A stretch of 64,000 bases of DNA from Triops longicaudatus (lineage: Eukaryota; Arthropoda; Branchiopoda; Notostraca; Triopsidae): assembly GCA_022885665.1 (NCBI GenBank), contig JAGQDJ010000055.1, positions 248,001-312,000 of the forward strand, given 5' to 3'. The position numbers were made by a program, and so were the translations under genes. Shown in pieces: positions 24,249 through 36,355 of the stretch (its first letter is position 1; every line of letters starts with the position of its first letter). The notes under the pieces are model-generated. The model was not told the DNA's origin. It searched no databases and saw nothing but the letters and a program-made list of their open reading frames with translations.

Positions 24249-27200
24249 ACCGGAGCCTAAACGAATTGCCATAATCATCACAACACACAACTTTACGGTA
24301 AGAACATGACCGTGAAATATGGAGCAGTTTTAATTAAAAGTGCTTGAACCGTTTACTACTTTGTTTCCCTGTATGTACACTGGTTTGAACACTGAAAGAT
24401 TTAAAAATACTCTAAGTACAATCACTACTATATTTGAGAGCAAGGCAAATGTTTTTTTTAACATTTCAGGACTTTCAAACGAAACATTTCTCAGAACCAC
24501 ATTTCAAGAAAATTAATTTCATTTTATAAGATCGGTTTCCATCGGTTACCAAAATCCTAACGAGTTTTATTCAATTGTGGATAATTTACCCACTATTGAG
24601 AAGCAATGCTAAGGTAAGGTAAGTCTAAGCAAGGAAGTTTCAACTTGTGCGTCATATAGACAAACGTTCTTTCCTTGTCAGCCCACGCAGACAGGTATGA
24701 AATGCGCGCAAAACAAACTGCAGCTTCTCTAAGACCGAACGCTGGAGTAATACATGTCCAGAAAGGCAATACTCGACTTGTGCAATTTACAGTGCAATTT
24801 GCTTTTCTGATAGGCTCTGAACCGGGCGGACGGTACTCAAATGTCCCGAATATTCAAAATACGGAGTTGTGCACTTTTCTTTTGGACAATGTTTGCTTCA
24901 CTCTTTTCACTTCGCGACTAAACGTAAACTTGGCGTAATTGGTTTGTCGTCAACAGCGAAATGTGAAAGCTTTCTTTGGCCACAAGACCTTTCAAGCACT
25001 TCCTACGAATATTGTGGCTTCCTCGTGTCAAAGTATATTGCCAAAGATCCTTATTCATTTAGACGGTTATTCAGCACCGTAAGATACACAGCGGGACTTT
25101 AAAATGTTTTTCAAAAGACGCGAAATATTCTTTATCCAACAAAACGTAGTTTTACATTGAATTATATGGTCTTAAAACGGCACCGTCAAATTTTCAATCA
25201 ATTGTGCTGGTTACTCAAACAACTGCTATTTACTTAAGTGAAGATCACAGTGAACTCAATACTGATTCAAATCTTAAAATAACGTGCTCGGAAGTAACGT
25301 CGCTCGGAAGTACTTTAGTCAGGTTTAAGCGGATGCAACTTGACTTGCGCGCTTTTCTTCTAGCATAAAAGGGCCTGTTTCTTTAGCTAATTATTGTACT
25401 CTGCACTGTGTTAAAATCTAACAATCCTTCGCGATAACACTGAATGCCATTAGTGTCTACGCGTCATGTACTTTATGAAATGTACATGACGTCCGCGGAA
25501 TTAAGCACGTTATTATCAAAGAGCTTACCATTCCCTAATGTGTTTGTTAGACTGGAAAAAACGTTTTCCCCAAGACGAAAACAACCAGGATACTTTCTTG
25601 GCTCTTTGAGGTATCACTACTTTTCTGCAGATCACTTTCACAACACAAAAACTCACAAAAATTGATTCTACGAAAGCAAGATACTCTTTTACCAAAAGCA
25701 CGTCACGAGACCCGAGAGCTTAGCACGGCAATGACGATAAGGAAAGTCTGTCAAGGGCCAAGACCGACCTGGAGCATAAGAATACACAGCTCTAGCGTGC
25801 CCGAAGAAACCCCACCCCCTCACACATCCATACACACGTCAAACGCAGCCTCGTCGATGACGTCCAAAGTATGCAATAGAATGTGCAATGCTGTTTTCCT
25901 CCATGGCCCTTTGACCTTATGCTTTTACGGCCGCTTTCGTGATATAACCTAAGACCTTTAAGCTGGACGCTGTTTCAGTCCCTTATTGAAGCTTTGAAAG
26001 GATTAAAAAAGATATGCCAGGAACGATAAAATCGTAACACCTTCGTGATCTCAATAAAAAACCATTCAGGCGTGTTGAAGCATGTTTTTTAGAGCAGAGT
26101 ACAGCTAAATTTCCTGTTCTATCCCCAAATTTCTACACCATGTCGCAACATTTCGCGGAATGGTGCCGCGTACTTCGCTTCCACGTGCAGAACAAGCTCC
26201 GCCCCGTCTTGTTTCTGGCGGGCCTTTTCTAACGAAACCAGGGCAATCATTGTTATGACAACTTTGTATTATTGGCCTTATTAGGAAATGTCAACTTTCC
26301 TTATCTCGGCGAGCTAGTTATCTCGAGTAAACCTTGCTATTTTGGTCCCCCGCAAATGTTAGCATGGAATCGTACTACATTTGCACACCGCTCTTCACCC
26401 CAACAGGTAGAGGGCCACGATTGCAAATGCAACGTTATGGTAATATTACACATGGGAAGTGTGAAAGCGGGTCAACGTAGTAAAAGGCATCGACCTGTAT
26501 CTAAAGAAAGTCTTCCGTCAAAAAACGAAGGCCACGTCCATTTGTATGCTAACGTCCGTCAATTTTCACAAGGTCAAGTTCTGTCGAAACGTTCTCGGAG
26601 AAAAAGAAGGGCCAGAGAACGGCAACGTTGACTCAGGTTTCCTCCTGCTTCCCCTTATCTTTAAAGACCGTACTAAAATTTCTCCGGAAAATTAGCGCAA
26701 CGAGCCTATCACAGGCCCCCTCTTTTTCTTTCTTTTCGTGTCTGTCGCCTGTTTGTAGTAACTTTCTTCTCGGAACGTTTCTTGAGGCTCTCAAGGAAGT
26801 GTAAAACGAAATGCCCCTCAGCCAATTTCGGTAAACAAGGGACACCACGACGAAAGAAGAGGTAATACTCCACACCGTCTAATGGGTGAAAGTAAAATCT
26901 CAAGAGGGAAACTAGAATGGTGACCTTCCAGGGAGCTTATCCCACCCCGAAATCTGTTTGTTTGCATAAATCTGACCCGGATATATATCCTGGTCGCGTT
27001 ACATACTTTCTATCTCGCTCTAATAACTAGCGAAAAATCCGTAAACGTTCTAAAAAATAAACAGAAAACATAGACACATGTAATAGGATTGGGTTTAATT
27101 ACCTGACCGGAAGTGCACATTGAAGTACCAATCCAAATACGGCAGAAAGCCACCGAAAAGGCAGAACAATGGAGGATAAAACTGGAGAGACACAAATGTT

Positions 27201-28015
27201 GGGTGGGGATTAAAAACCCAGAAAATAAGCAGAAGATTGCAGTTTCTGCAAAAAAAAAGACACTAAAGCGCTGCCAAGACTTTGTCGACTTTTCAACGAG
27301 CTCGAAAAGCTCCAATCAATCAAGGAACGAGCAAGATTTCCTTGCGCTCTCTGATGGCTACACTTTTTGTCCACGCAAGTATCCACAACCAAATGGCCGT
27401 TCGACTCGTCCAAGCTGGCCGGAGACCCTCACGCCAACGTGCGGTACTTTCAAGCAAATCTGCTTGGGCTTCAAATTCCCGTACGCGTCTGCCATCTACT
27501 GCGCTTCATGTATAGTCAAGATAGGCTGCGGGATTTTTTTTTTCCTTTTGGCCCCAAGCTGTGGACCAAATTGTTGACTATGTTTATAAACCGTAGATGG
27601 GTGGTGGTGAGTCAGAAAAATATGGTGAAGTTTTAAATTTGGCAGAGAACCCCAAATGGCGGCTCGAACTTAGTTATACGTCCTGTTTAACTTCGTTGAA
27701 CAGTGCCAAAGTATATGAAGTAAGCTTAGAATCTGACAAATATTTTTCTTAAGTATTTTTAATCCTCCACAAACATGCGTTCATACATGCTATGTCTTCA
27801 AGCTTCAAGTGGATGTATTTTTTATTTTTTTCCCTCGTATGTTACCGTATAATGCAATCTTAATCCCGGATGTAATAGACTGACATGTGGTAGTCGACGG
27901 AAATAATAAAACTTCGGTGTTATCAACCATTTAGGATCATTGGTGTTTCAGAAGTCGGAAAGTGAACAAAAATAATACATTTTGGCCTATTCGTACAGTA
28001 AAGTCTCGTTATAAC

Positions 28016-28060
28016 GAACTATATTACAGTAAAACCTCGTTATAAGTACATTTTAGGGGG
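28016..28060 (+). repeat. Nested pogo/Tigger-type left ends
   Basis: Two adjacent sequences, AGTAAAGTCTCGTTATAACG and CAGTAAAACCTCGTTATAAG, match the CAGTARAMYCTCGTTATAA pattern of pogo/Tigger terminal repeats and lie about 15 bp apart. This suggests one copy inserted into or beside another. The element bodies were not delimited. Confidence 0.45.
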
Positions 28061-28106
28061 CGGTAGTCTTTTCGGGTACTTATCTACTATACGCCCCGTC
28101 AATTTC

Positions 28107-28185
28107 TTGGTTAGGTTAAGTTCAGTTAGGTTAGTTATGGTCCAGTTAGGCTAGGTTAGGTTGAGCGAGGTTAAGTTAAATTAAG
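28107..28185 (+). repeat. Degenerate TTAGG-like interstitial repeat
   Basis: About 80 bases are built largely of GGTTAGGTTAAG-type units, with GTTAGG or close variants recurring. TTAGG is the canonical arthropod telomere unit, so this may be a decayed interstitial telomeric tract, or simply a low-complexity GGTTA microsatellite, which is also common in arthropod genomes. Confidence 0.5.
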
Positions 28186-30201
28186 TAATATTTTTAAAAT
28201 AAAGGTGCCTCAAACCAAAATAAACAGATGGAAAAGCTGTAATTGTAATGATAATCTGTGTTGCAATTTAACCTTGTTCTTTTGCAAAAATGGTCGCACA
28301 GTTCTTACTAATCTTACTTTTTTTATTTCTAGAGAAGTTAATTAGTGCAAAATTTTCACTCAAAGTTTATCAGTTTCTAAAAAAGGCGACTAAAATAGGA
28401 GATTCCAGTACAATGTACAAACAAGTGGGAGTGGAAGAATTAAAGCTTCTTTGTTGTTTCAGCTGCATTTTTTATGAAGCCTTTTATCAGTCTAGCTCGT
28501 AATTGCACGTTTGCAGACGTTAAATTCTCTAAAAAAAAACTAAAAAGCATGTATTTTGCAAAAAGATGCTATACTATGGCATTTAACACACATCAATGGG
28601 AAGTTTTTCAAATAGGCGTTAATGAAAACGGAGTTCCAGTTTATAGAATCATACAACGTACACGTGCCTGTTTAAAGGAAGTTTTGGGATGAATTAGCTA
28701 CATGTGAGAAACAAAGGACCTGTTTTTATTAAATATTTTTTCACAATGGAGGCACGGGGAAGTCTTTAACAAGCGGAGCATCCGTATATGCAACACCTCA
28801 TGTCCGGTTTCGTATTTTATTATGCTCTCCGTGACTTCGTGGTTTTGCAACTTATGCGAAAACCTTGAGAGCGAAATAACCGTATCGGTAGGAGGTCATT
28901 TGTACAATCATATAACATTTTAGAAAAATATGTGTCTATTTCTCATGAACTCTGGGAGATCAGACATATTGATAGGGCGAAGAAAGAAGCAGATTATTTT
29001 CACATTTTCAGTTCATAATTTCTTCGTCTTATTCGAGTCGTTTTAGTTGTTGAATCTGCTTCTTTAGTGGGCAAAACTTTTAATTGCTTCAACCTTCTTA
29101 GCATTCCTGTTTGGCAACCCACCAGTTTACAGCAAACGCAAAAAAAACAGTGGGGTTTCAAATACGAAAATGATTGTAAACATAAATCCCATGATCAAAC
29201 GTTATCGTTAAATATTCGACTAATTTTATAGTTAATTAATTATTCTAAGCAAACCTTTAGAAAAAGCATGCTTTCGCTAGGAAAGAGACTCATTTTTTGT
29301 GTAGGAATCCATTATACAGTGAGGCATTCACGAGAAAACTCGCGACCTTCTGTGTGAGTTCTCACGTTTTGCCGTAAACTGTCACATGAAAGTTTGACTT
29401 CGAAAATCTATAATAAATCAAGTATCCGTCGTACGTGGAAATCTTCTATGCATTAGACCCGTATCGTAATTCGAAATAATTGCAGTTTGAACACTTACCG
29501 AAGTGTATGTTTCCATCGTAAAACAATTCCTCGTTTTGTGTTTTATTTCATATAAAACAGTAAAAGGTTATGGTTAGATTGTACGTAGTAATACGTAGTT
29601 CTTTGCGAAACATCACAAGTCCTATATGGTTTATCACTTACTGTTTATCTTTTCTTTATGATTTTGTCATATTTTCCTTTTTATTTATTTCGTTGGAAAT
29701 CTCCGAGACAATGTTCGATCGTTTTTCCGGATATTTTTAGTTAAGGCTAGCTAACAAGGGTATGAATTTTCTACTTAGCCGTTGTGTATGGTACGTAGAA
29801 TCCGTTGTTTCCATGGATTCTCCTGCAGAAAGCTGTGTTAAATGCATTGTTAACTGGCTCTTTCGCGTTCTACACGAACGCAATTCGAGTCAGATTTGGC
29901 ATACATTTCTTAAGACCGAGTCTCTAATTTTACACAATTGTCAACTCATTCGACACAGTTTCATTTTGTAATAAAATTTCCCATACATTGAGTGTACATT
30001 GAGTATGTTGATTCATATGTTTCCATTATGAGAATGAGGCTATTAAGGTTATGTCATGCGCGTTTTAGAAATTCGTCGTTGTTTTACAATCCATTCCATT
30101 CCTGAAGGCGATCATTTTTTTCATAGCTCTTTACCGGATACCGCGGTTTACTTTCTTATTTTACAGGGACCTTTTTCAAAACGGACGTTTCTGTCTTTTC
30201 T

Positions 30202-30450
30202 CTACTGTTCCTGGTAAAACAGAGTCTGTGGGTCGGGACGGGGTAGCTGTGAGCGACGCCTGCGACGTTGCAGCGCTTTTCCATGCAGTCCAAAGCGCAT
30301 AATCAATACTCGAACCTTACATTGCTTCATATTGGACGAATACATACAAGGCGCCAGTGGTGGATCGGCATGTCGAGGCGTGGCAAGTGCACCAGATACC
30401 ACTGACTTACCCAAGTGAAAATTTGCCAACGTTGACTTCCGTACATTTTG
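30202..30450 (-). CDS. Orphan ORF, possible exon (weak)
   Basis: The minus-strand frame ending at 30202 is noticeably richer in GC than its surroundings. Its C-terminal part reads APCMYSSNMKQCKV, then LIMRFGLHGKALQRRRRRSQ, ending DPQTLFYQEQ. Within the frame a consensus acceptor (TTTTTCTAG) lies near 30482 and a donor-like GGTAAGT near 30414, so exon structure is uncertain. Two cysteines eight residues apart and a run of five arginines would suit a processed secreted peptide, but no signal peptide is visible and no known peptide family is matched. Confidence 0.2.
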   Translation of the reverse strand, partial: QNVRKSTLANFHLGKSVVSGALATPRHADPPLAPCMYSSNMKQCKVRVLIMRFGLHGKALQRRRRRSQLPRPDPQTLFYQEQ

Positions 30451-31109
30451 TTTGCCACCTGTGCTTGATCTGACTAGAAAAACCATGTCTAGTGGGACAC
30501 AAGACTGAAAAGTTGTGCAGCAAACCTCCAAATATCCAAGGATAATGACCATTTTTTAATTCGGTCTGCCATGTAAAATTTCCGCCATCGATCCAATTCG
30601 GTCAACTACCAATTCTTTTGGTAAGAATTTCCTCACCGTATTTTTTCTAACGCAGCCTTTTTGTTATATTTCCTTTTTTTTTACCTTAGTAATAGTAATT
30701 TTAGTAAATCCGCAAATTTTTAATAATATTTTAATAGCAAATTGCTTACAGTACTTATGTAAAAAGAAAGGCGTTCCTATGCTCTATTATATTTTTACTC
30801 TGTTTATTTATTTTCTTAGATGAATCGCGTTTTTGTATTCTCTGGTTTCTACTGTTGTGCCTACACTCATCAGTTTATTTACCATTTTTTAATATAGGTT
30901 TAGTAACAAGTTCTGGGTATTATTTCTGTTAGTAGCTCTGGTTTAGTAAGTCAAACATTGACTTAGTGTAAAGTTGCTTAAAATCTATAGCCTCGTGTGT
31001 TGTTGCAAATAGTTTCAGAAATAGCAACCAGAATCTGAAGATTAGATTGTTTGTTAAAAGCCAGCGTAGAAGTTCCAGCTGTTCTGCATGCTTTTTGTTT
31101 CTTTTATAG

Positions 31110-31177
31110 TGTGGAGTCAGTTGGGAATTCGCCATGGCGGACAACGTCACCGACACTTTGGCCAAATCTACAGGCAA
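31110..31177 (+). CDS. Probable start-codon exon of an unidentified gene
   Basis: A strong polypyrimidine tract and acceptor (TTTGTTTCTTTTATAG) precede 24 untranslated bases and ATG at 31134 in excellent Kozak context (GCCATGG). The frame reads MADNVTDTLAKSTG and stops in phase 2 at a donor, AA followed by GTATAT. Its structure suggests a second exon behind an untranslated first exon. Direct joining to the next recognised coding block (36356) does not keep frame, so membership in the RUSC-family gene is unproven. The protein is not recognised from 14 residues. Confidence 0.4.
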
Positions 31178-34100
31178 GTATATACATCACTATAAATACC
31201 ATTTTAAATCCTTTTTATTGGAACCACTCCAAAAGCGATTCTAGAGTACTTGTTGTCTTAATTTTCGTCATGTTGCCAACGTACTCGTGTAAAATGACAC
31301 GTAGGAAGTTACTGTTCAATGAATGAATGCAAAATTGAAGAGTTGGTTAGTTTACGGCCGATATGTGGATAATTAAGCTTGATGCCTAGTACCTGAGCTG
31401 CTCAAGTAGGTCGTGGATGTCAGTTATCGGCAACTAATCATAGCAATTTACGTAATGAGCGATAGGAGGCCGTCAAAAGAGTTTTTCGAAACTAGGGCCC
31501 ACGTTTTAAATTTAGATATCTTAATTTGGCACCGTTTGCGGGTACACACATGCATGGAGCAACGTAGGGCGAAGCGTCGTGCCATGGAGCAGCCAAGCTA
31601 GTTGGAGCATTACTAAGAGCGCAGCTTGCGTTGCGCTCACTTCTTTACACATTTTTGTTACACCTTTGAACAAGTGAGCAGAAAATCACGGTGATCACAA
31701 CCCAAGTCAGTGGAGGTGTTTTCTGAGGGGGGTTAGGGGGTCGGGGAGGGGGGAGGGGTCTTTTCCTTACTTATGAAGACGGTCATCTCTTTGGCTTGAC
31801 ATTTCATTTCATTGAATGACCATGGAGCCGTCGAATTAACTCCGCAGGTTCCGAACTCGTCCCCCTTTATTTGACACACCATGTTCACACTGATATGGTG
31901 CACGCAGCTCTGGAGCAAAGAGCTGGTCAAGGCTTTGCGCCGTGTCGTGGATATGTGTAAGTTGAAAGACGAAAGCTAGAGAATTAAACTAACCTAGATT
32001 GTCACCCCAATTAACAACCATGCACGTATCTTAATAGCCATCAACTGCAGAACTGCAGGATGGAGACTTGTGCGAAGGTTTTCGTATGCATACACTCAAT
32101 AGGGTCTATGAGCTTCTGTCTTGATCATTCCTGATATGCAAGTGAATTTGGCCCCATTTCTCATTCAGCTGCTTCGTTTGTTCCCGGTGAAATTGTGAAA
32201 ATCAGTTCTGCATCGTTTGATGTTAAGGACACATTTTGTGTAATTTGTTTGTAATTTTGTATAATTTTTTTGTGTAATTTTAATAATGCGATACGCCTTA
32301 TTAAAAAATCGACTTTTAATGCCAGCATAGACTTGTGCTTATCTAAGTTTCATAGTTACGTTTATTTGAACAATTGAAACAGTGCTCGTTGTCATATTTG
32401 TCAGTAAAAATAATTTACTTTAGATGTTCTTTTTCCTATTATTTAGTATAGGGAACTAAATATTTTATTTTCGTAATTTCGTTCAACAGTTTTACTTTTA
32501 GCACATATGTATTAATGTGTTTTTAAAATTATTTTTTTACGACAGTTTTTTAAATGTTTGCACTTTTTCTGTTAGCAATCGGTTCTTATTTCTACGGAAA
32601 GATTGCTGTATCAAACCGGTGAAAGATTATTCCATTAGCGCTTGAAAGGTATTACAAGCTGAAAGATCCTCGAATTTTTTTATATAGGGCCTATATATTT
32701 TGATGCGCAAGAAAAATCATGGTTGCTCGGAAGTGGATTGCGAAGTCTATCGGTATTTTCTTAGAAAAATTGCTTATCTAATAGATTCAGCGTCTTGAGA
32801 TTGATGAGACTATATAGAATACCAGTCTAAATACAGAGAGTGGATTAACCACGTCGCAATATGGTACAGTAGTTAACCTACAAAATAAAAAGAAAAGGTT
32901 CATGTTGTTCGAGGCATCCTTTAGGGCAAGCTTTAGTTACCCTTACAGGGGAAAAAGTTATTTTTTTTTTCTGATTCTATTAAAGAGAACATGTGGTCAA
33001 AAGCTTATAAGGATATTCCGACTTTCGGTGTCTTAATAACAACAAAACTTTCATATTTGTGTAACACTTGCATCGTTTTTTCTCGTACTTTAGCTCTCGG
33101 CGTGTTTCAATTTTAGAGCGTAGAATTCGGGAAGACTTTTGGTCAGCGTGTCTTAAGCCATAGTCATGAAACGCCGACATTTGTGTCACGGTAACAATGA
33201 AATTCGTTACGTGAAACAAGGCCGTAAAAATAGAGTGTATAATAGGTTCTTCTCAGGCACTTCGTTGGAGATTCTTTTCTAATCTAACGAAACGAAACTT
33301 TAACAAAGCTAAACATTGTTCCCGAAATTTAGGATACATTGTCTTAATTTCTCAGACGTTTTATGTCCATTATTACATCCTCGGCGTGAGCAGGAGCCAT
33401 TACTACTACTGTATTTCGTCGATGTCTATGGTGAAACATTAGACGCCTCTACTATAGCATTTTCTCAAACCTGCGTTAATATAAAAAAAAAATTGACAAA
33501 AGTGTTCTATTTTTTTGTGTGGTGACCGAGCTCCAATCATATTGGCTCCTAGAACTTCGTGATAGCGAAATTGGGTAACAGAAAAAATGCGCAGCACTGA
33601 AGTACGTTAAAGAATAACAGAATATGAAGAATAACAGTGGAAGTTAATTTCACTGTGCAGTTGGCGCAGCGACCATGGATTCGGTGGCAATTTCGCGAGC
33701 CGTAACTTAGGCGAAATAGTAGATTGCTTTCCGTTATGTGCCAAAATGTCGTTGGGTGTGTTAGCGCACTGAGGCGAAGTACATTCTAGCAAAACTTCAT
33801 TTCAACAAGATAGCGTTATTACCACCGTACTTACTTGCGGCAGAGTTAATTTGCCCTGGGCTTGAAACGCAATTCGCTCATAGGTTTCCGTAGTCTCACC
33901 AAACGGACTGTGTTCTATTCAAAAACAAACTCAATAAAACGTACTTTGTAGTCGAATTTTGCTGTAGTAACCTGTTAAATAATTCAAATATTATCACCAT
34001 GTGCAAAGCTATATATCGCTTTTTTCTATGCAAATTCAACACCAGGACTGAACGACGTTAATAGTAAAGGATATTTCGTTACGGCCGTATTTTTTGTAAC

Positions 34101-36355
34101 GAGTCTATCATTTTTCAAGTTTAATAGACATGCAAACTTAAAAATACTGCATGGAATATACATACATTAAATTCAGTAACATTTAAAGTTACACCTTATA
34201 ATGCGTTAGAAAAATAGCAAGGATATCAATTCACTATTAATTTTGCTCCACGCCTTCGGATGGCCGCGCTCTGCAATTGTTGTGTGTAGTGGTCAACATT
34301 CCGTTAAAGCGGCATTCTCTGCAACGAATTTCTAGCAGTTTCGGGTTCCAGATGGCACACGAAATTCTGAAAATGTTCCGGAAAATAAAGGGAAAATGAA
34401 AGAAGTTAAATATTAAGAAAAATAAATATAGGTTTATTAGAAAAACTAAGCAAGTTTTCCCAGCGCCGTAGTAAGCTGACATACGAGCATGGCAGAATCA
34501 TACGGTTTCCCAGTAATTTCCTCTTTGCAGTGTCACCTGTCAAGCATTTTTCTTTGTCGTAGTTGTCACCACGATCAACTTTGAACTCCGTTACATCTAT
34601 CAAAGATATGATGTTACGTTTTTCGTCAGGTATTCGATACTAGCGTTGCACGCTCTTCCAGATGCGTCATAGGACGAAGGTTGCATTGCATGTTCTCCGT
34701 TACAGGCGGTAATGACACGCCGGAACCTTAACGGCTTCATTTCCTCCAGGAGGAAAACTGTATTTTAAGCACCTTTTGTCCCGATAAGATGAGCATCACT
34801 ATAACGGTCTTCAAGGTGCACATGCAATTTGCAACTTTCTCCCCTTGGCCCACGTGTGTTTTGCCATGAGACCTTAAGCATGCAAGGGTGGACACCCCAA
34901 ATATATCTCCGTTGGAGAGAGTCCAGTTCACCGTGGACGTGTTCTTTTCCACGCAAGAAAATTGTCTTTGCCAACTTTTTCCGGACATCACAATGGCAAA
35001 GTGTGTGTGACAATGAGTCGCCTCCCACGATTGGTCACTTGAAGTTGTTCGGTCTCTTGTAAGCAACCTTTGAAGATGTAAGACCCGGGCCCAGGCAGAC
35101 CTGTAAAGTTAAAAAGCGGCGACGCCAAGACTCGAGATGGGTTCTCGACGCCATCTTTGAGTCTCGGGGAGGCTGCGAGACCCTCTCTCTAGAAGATCAG
35201 TAGTCTCGTAGCCGTGAACACGCCCTAAGGCCACGAAACATAGCGTGTTTGTCATTTTTGTGCAACGGTGTCTCGCTTCTTTAGTAGCTTTAACTAGCGA
35301 ATATTTAGAAACTTTGGGCGTGGATCGTGATATGATATATTCTGTGTCGCGTGTCGTGACGTCATTTTAATCCAGCATTTACGCCAAAAAGCCCACAATA
35401 TGGAGCAACCTTCCTGAACTGCGTGTAGTAGGGTTACGAAAGGTCTGCGAGTGGTGAGAACAAGAACATTCCCTGTTCTGTTTCTGCTTCTCCCTGTGCA
35501 GAGATCTAATTACAACCCTCCCGTTTGTATGTGCTGTTGCAGTTGTTCGTAGTCGTCCACTCGCGAGCTTTAGAAACTGTGAAGCTGAAGGACAATTTTG
35601 TGAAAGACAATTTTTAGAAGAAAGTCTTAGTGTAGTGAAAGAACTTTTCCCTCCCGGAAAAGTAGCGTTGAGTGATTTAAAACTGACGTATTAAAGGACA
35701 CGGTAACAGTGAACAACAAAGAAAATCTTTGAAACAAATTCCCCATAAAGCTAAGCTAAATATGTGCCATTTACAATGCGATTTTCCGATTATGCGTCCC
35801 GGAGGCCATTTTCTTTAACTGCAGGTAATTTAGCCCTGGAAATAAATGTGTAAAGAGCTAAAATGTAAATTGGAGAATTATGAAATGAAAAGAGAACATT
35901 GTAAACGAGGAAAACAAAAAAGTCAATCTTATTAAAGCGCTCTAATGAGTAGTGGTGGGTTAGGCAGATAAAGTAAAGTAAATAAAAAAGGAGCGCATGT
36001 GGGCGTTGAGACAGTCAGCAAGATGCTCATGCGCACGACGCCGGCGGTGCAACCCACAAGTGTGATGGTAAATCAATAGCGAACTCGGGTTATGAAGCAC
36101 AGAGAGGAAGCTAAAGGTCGCGGAATGGTCCTAGGCGCAAATTGGATGGTTTTTAGGGAAATGTTTTTGGCGCGTAGGAATTCTCGGCTGTCTCTCTATT
36201 ACGAGTGGTTAATGAATTTTATCACCATTAGCCCCTACAGAAGATTCCTCTAAGGTATTAAAACCATGGGTACGACTCCGTACTTGCGATTTTTCTTTTT
36301 TTTACTTCTGAAGAAAAATCTAAAGGAATTATTTTAAGGTCAAACTTTTTGTGAG
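31178..36355. other. Intronic or intergenic DNA with G-rich tract and CRE
   Basis: No convincing coding exon was found over these 5.2 kb. Notable sites are the G-quadruplex-type tract at 31727-31758 and a perfect TGACGTCA palindrome at 35357-35364. The latter shares the longer context TCGTGACGTCATTTT with the site at 19015. A short GC-richer stretch near 35,050-35,250 carries CTCGAGA/TCTCGAG-like words. The interval could be a long first intron of the RUSC gene or of the gene starting at 31134. Confidence 0.4.
31727..31758 (+). repeat. G-quadruplex-forming G-tract cluster
   Basis: Five consecutive guanine runs of 6, 5, 4, 6 and 4 bases are separated by loops of one to three bases. This comfortably satisfies the G3+N1-7 quadruplex pattern on the plus strand. 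Confidence 0.8.

Larger units (their letters stand above)
16668..31109. other. Long gene-poor, repeat-bearing interval
   Basis: About 14 kb without a recognisable protein gene. The proximal part may hold untranslated exons and the promoter of the PRL phosphatase. Features seen: perfect CREB/ATF palindromes TGACGTCA at 18464-18471 and 19015-19022; a GC-richer, CpG-bearing patch around 21230-21440 that could be a promoter; a pogo/Tigger-like element at 23329-24112; a perfect hairpin at 24216-24248; a TTAGG-like stretch at 28107-28185; and transposon-end sequences near 22605 and 28016. The small open frames at 17720-17935, 28290-28692 and 30202-30450 are discussed elsewhere; none has domain support. 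Confidence 0.45.

Noticed and set aside
27010..27636. Several overlapping frames of 70-154 codons on both strands
   Set aside because: Open frames in nearly all registers with no family resemblance suggest a chance low-stop region, not a gene.
28290..28692. Two consecutive plus-strand frames possibly from a transposon
   Set aside because: No transposase or reverse-transcriptase motif could be read, and no flanking ends bracket them convincingly.
31733..31930. Minus-strand cysteine-containing frame resembling a small secreted peptide
   Set aside because: No signal peptide, no recognisable cysteine spacing, and its C-terminal part is read from the G-rich tract.
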